From Deltaproteobacteria bacterium (GTDB lineage Bacteria > Myxococcota_A > UBA796 > SXON01): 46,409 nt of DNA. The notes beneath the pieces were generated by a model, which was not told the origin of the DNA, ran no database searches, and saw only the letters and a program-made list of their open reading frames with translations. Position numbers and translations under genes: made by a program. The first letter of the stretch is position 1. Each line of letters opens with the position of its first letter. Below are positions 41,603 to 46,409 of the stretch, piece after piece. Location: the NCBI GenBank assembly GCA_947486185.1, contig CANKTH010000031.1, forward strand, positions 1-46,409, given 5' to 3'.

Positions 41603-43246
41603 ATGCTGCTCTTCTGGATGTTCGCCTGCCAGGACTACACCCTCAAGGACGTGAGCGTGGTCGAGCCGCTGAGCCTGAGCGTCACGTCTCCGACCTACGG
41701 TAGTTTCTTAGGATCCGGGCCGGTAATCGTCACGGGGGTGGTCAGTCCCGCGAGCGCGTGGGTCACCGTAGGCGGCGTGTCCGTGGTCCCGGAGCCGGAC
41801 GGGAATTTCAGCGCGGAGGTCCCCTTCACGGACCGGGCCTTGGTGGTGGATGTGCGGGCGGCCTCGGAAGGTCAGGTACAACGCAGCTTGATTCCGGTTT
41901 TTGATGGGGTGGATCCGCGCGCCTACGATCCGGCGGCGATGCGCGCGCTCCTGACCCCGAGCGGGCTCGACGGGCTGGAGCCGCTGGTCGCCACCATGGT
42001 GGACGAACTCGGCTTGCTTGACCAACTTTCCGCTTCGCTGCCGGTCTATGAGAGCGACTGGGTGTCTTTGCTGCCGAGCGCGGTCACGAGCACCGGCACG
42101 ACCGTAGAGCTCAGCCCGGCGGACGGCGCGATCCTCGCCAACATCACGCTCCACGACGTGATGCTGGGGGTCGACGTCGACGTGGTCGGCTTCCCGTTCA
42201 CGGTCGACATGGGCTTGGGTGAGGTCACCCTTGGAGCGACGGTCGCGCCGGAGCTGGACGAGGCGGACATGCTCAGCCTCGCAGTGTTGGACATCGAGGT
42301 CGAGCTGGGCGATGTTCAGCTTGCTTTTTCGGGCGCCGAGGTCAGCGATTGGATCGAGGACCTGCTGCTCGATCCGGTTGCGTGGTTGCTGGGCGAGGCG
42401 GTGGATCTGCTGGGGAGCACGCTCGTGAGCGGCCTCGACGCGCTGCCGCTCGGTGGCCCTTTCGCCTTCTCAACGGACCTGTTGGGAATGAGCCTCGCGG
42501 CGCGACTGGCAGAGATTGATCCGACGGTCGCAGGAGTGGGCCTCGGCATCACCCTCTCGTACGACGGCGAGGCGCCCGCCGAGCTCCCGGCGGAGTTCGC
42601 CGGGCTTCCGGCGACCACCCGGGCGGGCGAGGACTATCAGGTCGGCGTGGCGATCCACGAGGGTATGTTCAACACGCTCATCGACGAGACCCTGGCGGGT
42701 TTCCTTGATTTCGAGATGGTGCTCGAAGGCGAGTACGGCATGCTGCTGGGTAGCGGTTTCGCCGCGATCGACGGTGGAAGTCAAATCCCGGCGGACGTCA
42801 CGGCGTACTGTCTGGCTCTGCACGTGGGGGATGCGCGTGTGGTTCGTATGGTGGAAGGAGGGGAAGATGGCGTCATCGCCCGCGCTTACCTCCCGGATCT
42901 CCAGGTCACGCTCGACATCGAGCAGGAGGGCGTCTGCCGGCCCTGGCTCGATGCCGTGCTGGTCGCCGAGGTCGATCTCGCCCTGGACGGGACGGAGATC
43001 TCCGCCGATCTCAACGTGCCGGGCGCGTTCATCCTCTATTACGGCGCCACTGGCGTCGACGAAGAGGCGGTCGGCGCGCAGCTCGGCCAGGTCGTCAGCA
43101 GCCTCGCTGGCTTGTTGGCAGGCTCCCTCTCGTTCGACCTCGGGGACATGGTCCCGATCGAGGGTATCGCTCTCCAACCCGCGCTGGTGGGCGTCGAGGC
43201 CCTCGACACCACCGGACTCCACGCCCTCTACCTCAACCTTTTCTGA
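41603..43246 (+). CDS. Large lipoprotein: Ig-like domain plus possible lipid-binding (TULIP-like) region
   Basis: A ~547-residue lipoprotein. ATG 41603 (GAGG seven bases upstream) gives MLLFWMFAC, Cys9; GTG 41582 would add MKNRGFR, a normal basic start, without a site. Residues ~25-90 form an Ig/glucodextranase-B-like beta-sandwich (LSVTSPTYGSFLGSGPVIVTG, VTVGGVSVVPEPDGNFSAEV). The large remainder has long amphipathic strands and helices (ITLHDVMLGVDVDVVGFPFTV, LAVLDIEVELGDVQLAFSG, WIEDLLLDPVAWLLG), a pattern reminiscent of BPI/TULIP lipid-binding tubes; this is tentative. It is followed after 11 bp by the charged OB-like protein, so the pair is one operon. Confidence 0.72.
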   Translation: MLLFWMFACQDYTLKDVSVVEPLSLSVTSPTYGSFLGSGPVIVTGVVSPASAWVTVGGVSVVPEPDGNFSAEVPFTDRALVVDVRAASEGQVQRSLIPVFDGVDPRAYDPAAMRALLTPSGLDGLEPLVATMVDELGLLDQLSASLPVYESDWVSLLPSAVTSTGTTVELSPADGAILANITLHDVMLGVDVDVVGFPFTVDMGLGEVTLGATVAPELDEADMLSLAVLDIEVELGDVQLAFSGAEVSDWIEDLLLDPVAWLLGEAVDLLGSTLVSGLDALPLGGPFAFSTDLLGMSLAARLAEIDPTVAGVGLGITLSYDGEAPAELPAEFAGLPATTRAGEDYQVGVAIHEGMFNTLIDETLAGFLDFEMVLEGEYGMLLGSGFAAIDGGSQIPADVTAYCLALHVGDARVVRMVEGGEDGVIARAYLPDLQVTLDIEQEGVCRPWLDAVLVAEVDLALDGTEISADLNVPGAFILYYGATGVDEEAVGAQLGQVVSSLAGLLAGSLSFDLGDMVPIEGIALQPALVGVEALDTTGLHALYLNLF

Positions 43247-43257
43247 CCGGAGCCTTC

Positions 43258-44949
43258 ATGGCAACACGTGATCAGCTCGAGTCCCTCGCCAAGCGTAAGA
43301 ACTCAGGTGCGTCTGGCAGCGCCACCGCCGAGGTAGCTCCGCTGCCGGACTCCAAGACCCGCCTTCAACAAGGCAGCACCGCCGACATGCAGGGCAACGT
43401 CGGCAACTCCGGTTTGAAGGAGATGATCGACAGCCAGAAGGACAAGAAGAAACCTGCGGCGCCGCGGGATCCGGCGGGGATGTCCCGCGGCGAGCTCGCC
43501 GCGCAGGCTCAGGCGGACGCGCGCGGCATGGCCGAGAAGAAAGGTCCGAAACAGGCAGAAAGTCCGGAAAAAGGTGCGCTCGACGGCCGGCGCGCGGCGG
43601 AGAAGGCCGCGTTGGAGAAGGAGGCAGAGACTGAAAAGCAGGAGGCGCGCGCCGAGAAGCAGCGCGCCACCGAGCGCAAGGCCGGTGCCTCCTCGGGCGA
43701 TCGCAAAAAGGGTGGGGTAGAGGCCGATGAAAAGGCGGCTGCCGAGCTCCGGTCCGGCGAGAAGAAACCCGTTCGCGAGGCCGAGGCCGAGGCCAAGGCC
43801 CGGGTGAAGACCGAAGTGAAGGCCGCGAAGGCCGACAGCGCGAAGGACAAGACGGCCAAGAAGGGCGGCGGCACCGGCAAGTCCGCCAAGGGTCCGGGGG
43901 CAACTCCCGGGGCCAAGGCGGCCCCTCCCGCCAAGGCGGACACCAAGAAGAAGTCTGGGGACGCTGAAGAAGCCGAGAAAGTGAACGCGGCCCAGAAGAA
44001 GGCCGAAGCGAAGGAGGCGAGGGCAGAGGCGAAGAAGGCGACCGCGGACGCTGCGAAGACCGCGGACGCCAAGACCGGGCAGATGGCGCCGAAAAAGGTC
44101 GAGGACGTCGGCAACAAAGAGAAGGTGGCCGATAAAAAGGTCGAACAGGCCGCGGAGTCCGAGAAGAAGGTCGCCGAGCGGGGCCGTAACAAGAAGACTG
44201 CGGCCCCCGCCGCGCGGGGCGAGGACGAAGAGGAGGCGCTGAAGCCCAAGGCGCCGGCGCGCGACGACAAGGACCCGAAGGCGCAAAAAGCTGGCGCCAA
44301 GGGCGACAAGGCGGCTACGCCCGAGGGGCAGGAGCGGGACGCCCAATCCAAGGTGCGCGGTGGCAAGGGACAAGCCGACGCGGATCAGAAAGAAGCCAGA
44401 GTGGACGCCCGTGCACGGGACAAGGCCGCGACCGAGGACAAGCTCAAGACCGTGAAGGCCCAGAAGGAGGAGGCGGAAAAGAAGAGCGCCCTGACGCGTG
44501 ACTCTGAGAAGAAGGCCGCGGAGGCGGCGGGAGCCCAACAGAAGGCCAAGGAGGAGCAGGCCGTGGCGCAGGAGGCCGGCCGCAAAGAGGAAGCGCTCAA
44601 GAAGGAGGTGGAGGCCCAGGAGGGTGTCGGCAAGACCGAGGACGTCAAGGAGATCGCCCGTTCGAGCGACCTGGACGAAGTGGACGGCCAGAAGGTCACC
44701 TTGATCGGCACCTATGTTCCGAGGCCTGACAGCGGCTCCGGCCAGAACGTCGGCCACGTGTCGATCATCATTGGCGGAATCGAGGTCCGCCTCGGTGAGC
44801 GTACCCGTCCCCTCTCCGAGATCCTCAAACTCTCGGGCGAGACGGTCGCGATCACGGGTAAGCTCGACCTGAAAAAAGGTTTGAAAAACGCCCAGAACAA
44901 GGCGGAGAAACCGCTGCTCGCGCAGACGGGGTCTCCCGCCCGACGCTGA
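43258..44949 (+). CDS. Lys/Ala/Glu-rich protein with C-terminal OB-fold-like domain
   Basis: A 563-residue protein with three parts. Residues 1-65 are ordinary sequence (RDQLESLAKRKN; KTRLQQGSTADMQ; GNVGNSGLKEMI). Residues ~65-465 are very rich in Lys, Ala, Glu and Asp, with tracts such as AEAKEARAEAKKATADAAK, probably long helices or disordered chain. Residues 474-538 form a compact beta domain: DGQKVTLIGTYVP, VSIIIGGIEVRLGE, LSGETVAITGKLDL, the pattern of OB-fold nucleic-acid or ligand-binding domains. There is no signal peptide. It is cotranscribed with the upstream lipoprotein. The composition makes antisense frames long, which are artefacts. Function unknown. Confidence 0.75.
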   Translation: MATRDQLESLAKRKNSGASGSATAEVAPLPDSKTRLQQGSTADMQGNVGNSGLKEMIDSQKDKKKPAAPRDPAGMSRGELAAQAQADARGMAEKKGPKQAESPEKGALDGRRAAEKAALEKEAETEKQEARAEKQRATERKAGASSGDRKKGGVEADEKAAAELRSGEKKPVREAEAEAKARVKTEVKAAKADSAKDKTAKKGGGTGKSAKGPGATPGAKAAPPAKADTKKKSGDAEEAEKVNAAQKKAEAKEARAEAKKATADAAKTADAKTGQMAPKKVEDVGNKEKVADKKVEQAAESEKKVAERGRNKKTAAPAARGEDEEEALKPKAPARDDKDPKAQKAGAKGDKAATPEGQERDAQSKVRGGKGQADADQKEARVDARARDKAATEDKLKTVKAQKEEAEKKSALTRDSEKKAAEAAGAQQKAKEEQAVAQEAGRKEEALKKEVEAQEGVGKTEDVKEIARSSDLDEVDGQKVTLIGTYVPRPDSGSGQNVGHVSIIIGGIEVRLGERTRPLSEILKLSGETVAITGKLDLKKGLKNAQNKAEKPLLAQTGSPARR

Positions 44950-45006
44950 TCATGCGCCCCGCGGGTCCAGATGCAGCGCGTCTTGCCGTATCTGTTGGTC
45001 TGAAGC

Positions 45007-45020
45007 GCCCCCTTAGGGGC
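45007..45020 (+). terminator. Short hairpin after the OB-domain gene
   Basis: GCCCC (45007-45011) pairs with GGGGC (45016-45020) across CTTA, about 57 bp after the stop. Without a T-run it is weak evidence for a terminator; it separates this gene from the kinase gene 24 bp later. Confidence 0.3.
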
Positions 45021-45043
45021 GGTTCATGGGTTAGACGCGGCGG

Positions 45044-46409
45044 GTGAGCCCCGGTCTGCCGTCCCGTTATGAGCCTACCCGCGTCATCGGCGAGGGGGCG
45101 ACTGCGTTGGTGTGGCACGCCAACGATCGCGTGCTCGACACCGACGTGGCCATCAAGATCGTCAAGCCCGCCCTCGCGATGCACCGCCGGTACCGGGCGC
45201 GTTTCGCGCGCGAGGTCGCGCTCTCCGCACGGGTCATCCACCCCCACATCGTGCCGGTGTACGACACGGGCATCACCGCCAACTCCGAACCTTTTGTGGC
45301 GCTGGGATTTGCGGTGGGCGGCAGCCTCGCCGAGCTGATCCACGTCGGTCCACCGCGTCAGGAGATGCTGCGGCTGATGCTGGAGGTGCTCGACGCGCTG
45401 GCCGCGATCCACGCGTTGAGGATGTTGCACCAGGACCTGAAGCCGGCGAACGTGCTCCTCGTGCCCCAGGCGGGCGGTCAACTCAGGGCGTGGGTGGCTG
45501 ATCTTGGCGTGGCCGACACTCTGGCGGAGCTCAACCGGGACCGTCGCGGCATATCGGGCACGCCCGCCTATATGGCTCCCGAACAGCTGGAGGCTCGCGC
45601 TCAGGATCTCGGGCCTTGGACTGACCTTTACGCGGTCGGCATCATGCTCTACGAGATCCTCTCCGGGGCGCGCCCGCAGCCGGGTGAGGGCCGGGCCGAG
45701 CTCGCGGAGGCCCGCCGGGTGATTCAGCCACCGCTCCTTGGTGTGCCCGAGCCGCTGGCCGAGCTCGTCGCCGCGATGCTCCACCCCGACCCGCGCCACC
45801 GCTTCGACCGCGCGGCCGACGTCCGGGTGGCCCTACGCGAGGCTATCGCAGGTCGCTCGTACCGAACCCTCGCGCCGACCACCTTGCCCCGCGTGCGGTC
45901 CGTAGCGGACACCCCGCTCCTCATCCCGTCGGCTCGACCCGGAGCCCCCCCGTGGAATCGGATAATGCCCGGCCCGATGCCCGTCATCGCTCCGCCGGAG
46001 AACGGGCGCGGCGCGCCGGCACGGGCCTCCCTCAGTCTGTTCGGGCTTCGAGATGTGCCGCTCGTCGGCCGAGAAAAGGAGCAGAAGCTTCTCTGGCAGA
46101 CGGCGAGAGAGGTGGTGGCCGCGGGCGAACCCCGGGTGGTGCTGATCGTCGGCGAGTCGGGCTCCGGCAAGACCCGACTCGTCGAGTGGCTCGCCCGCGC
46201 GCTCGACGAAGGCGGGTGGATGGAGAGCGTGTGGCTCCGGTACCACGATCCTCCAGGTATCGACGACGGATTCCGGGGCGCCGTGCGGGACCTCCTCGTT
46301 CCGTGGAACGACACTCCGGACGGCATCACGGACCGCCTGGCCCGGTGGTTGGCGCGGGACGAACGCGGCGCGCTGACCGAGGTGCACGAGCGCGCCGCCG
46401 TGCTCGCTC
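45044..46409 (+). CDS. Ser/Thr protein kinase fused to STAND/AAA ATPase (3' end outside window)
   Basis: The 455 visible residues start at GTG 45044 and run off the right edge. A bacterial eukaryote-like kinase domain (10-270) has the Gly loop IGEGATALV (Gly16, Gly18), VAIK Lys38, helix-C Glu57, catalytic loop HQDLKPAN (129-136; Gln in place of Arg, a non-RD type), DLG (153-155) and YMAPE. A Pro-rich linker precedes the ATPase, which starts LVGREKEQKLLW and has an intact P-loop GESGSGKT (370-377). This is the usual layout of myxobacterial kinase-STAND regulators, which often go on to a sensor or TPR region. It is related in architecture to the cyclase-like giant at 13.6-17.7 kb. Confidence 0.92.
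   Translation, partial: MSPGLPSRYEPTRVIGEGATALVWHANDRVLDTDVAIKIVKPALAMHRRYRARFAREVALSARVIHPHIVPVYDTGITANSEPFVALGFAVGGSLAELIHVGPPRQEMLRLMLEVLDALAAIHALRMLHQDLKPANVLLVPQAGGQLRAWVADLGVADTLAELNRDRRGISGTPAYMAPEQLEARAQDLGPWTDLYAVGIMLYEILSGARPQPGEGRAELAEARRVIQPPLLGVPEPLAELVAAMLHPDPRHRFDRAADVRVALREAIAGRSYRTLAPTTLPRVRSVADTPLLIPSARPGAPPWNRIMPGPMPVIAPPENGRGAPARASLSLFGLRDVPLVGREKEQKLLWQTAREVVAAGEPRVVLIVGESGSGKTRLVEWLARALDEGGWMESVWLRYHDPPGIDDGFRGAVRDLLVPWNDTPDGITDRLARWLARDERGALTEVHERAAVLA

Noticed and set aside
43303..44757. Long Leu/Gly/Arg-rich minus-strand frame (484 codons)
   Set aside because: Antisense of Lys/Ala/Glu codons always gives Leu/Phe/Arg-rich frames; the sense frame follows a coding gene by 11 bp and has a structured C-terminus.

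Overview
The window is GC-rich, densely coded chromosomal DNA that looks like an uncultured or little-studied member of the Myxococcota (formerly Deltaproteobacteria). The lineage call rests on a MYXO-CTERM-type tail (Gly/Cys motif, hydrophobic stretch, Arg cluster), MopE-like Asp-rich repeats, lipoproteins with Asp/Ala/Thr linkers, an oleBCD cluster, and eukaryote-like signalling proteins (a Ser/Thr kinase fused to an ATPase, and a soluble-adenylyl-cyclase-like giant). GTG and TTG starts are frequent and several are fixed by clear ribosome binding sites. I see no insertion sequence, phage gene, CRISPR array, tRNA or rRNA.

Layout, 1-11 kb: the 3' end of a Pro/Ala-repeat protein with a probable LOTUS/OST-HTH domain; a minus-strand lipoprotein plus TonB-dependent receptor pair; an aldolase-like DRE-TIM enzyme and an endonuclease/exonuclease/phosphatase-family enzyme; a metallophosphoesterase divergent from an operon of an IF2_N/DUF2325-like protein, MutM and a polytopic membrane protein. 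11-18 kb: a very acidic ORF divergent from a SERCA-like P-type ATPase, then a 1370-residue cyclase-like/STAND-ATPase/TPR protein. 18-23 kb: a promoter and cobalamin riboswitch in front of a small lipoprotein, a two-repeat lipoprotein, an M16 peptidase and a MYXO-CTERM protein.

23.5-30 kb: an overlapping methyltransferase, lipoprotein and CPBP protease operon, then oleB-oleC-oleD (long-chain olefin synthesis from a beta-keto acid; oleA is not in the window) and a secreted protein with calcium-loop-like repeats. 30-34 kb: a five-gene minus-strand operon hemD, trmL, manC, lipoprotein, ansA. 34-39 kb: a TatT-like lipoprotein, rpsU, an outer-membrane barrel protein, a small lipoprotein, an alpha/beta hydrolase and holA. 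39-46.4 kb: iadA-mtnA, a densely structured intergenic stretch, a large lipoprotein followed by a Lys/Ala/Glu-rich protein with an OB-like C-terminus, and a kinase-ATPase running off the right edge.

Themes: envelope proteins dominate, with at least eight predicted lipoproteins, several having unusually short signal peptides. Acidic, probably calcium-binding sequence recurs in five proteins. The strongest leads for something undescribed are the B12-riboswitch-controlled lipoprotein, the acidic protein opposite the Ca2+-type ATPase, the degenerate cyclase/STAND giant, the IF2_N/DUF2325 fusion and the charged OB-fold protein. All calls come from reading the sequence; no database search or structure prediction was run.
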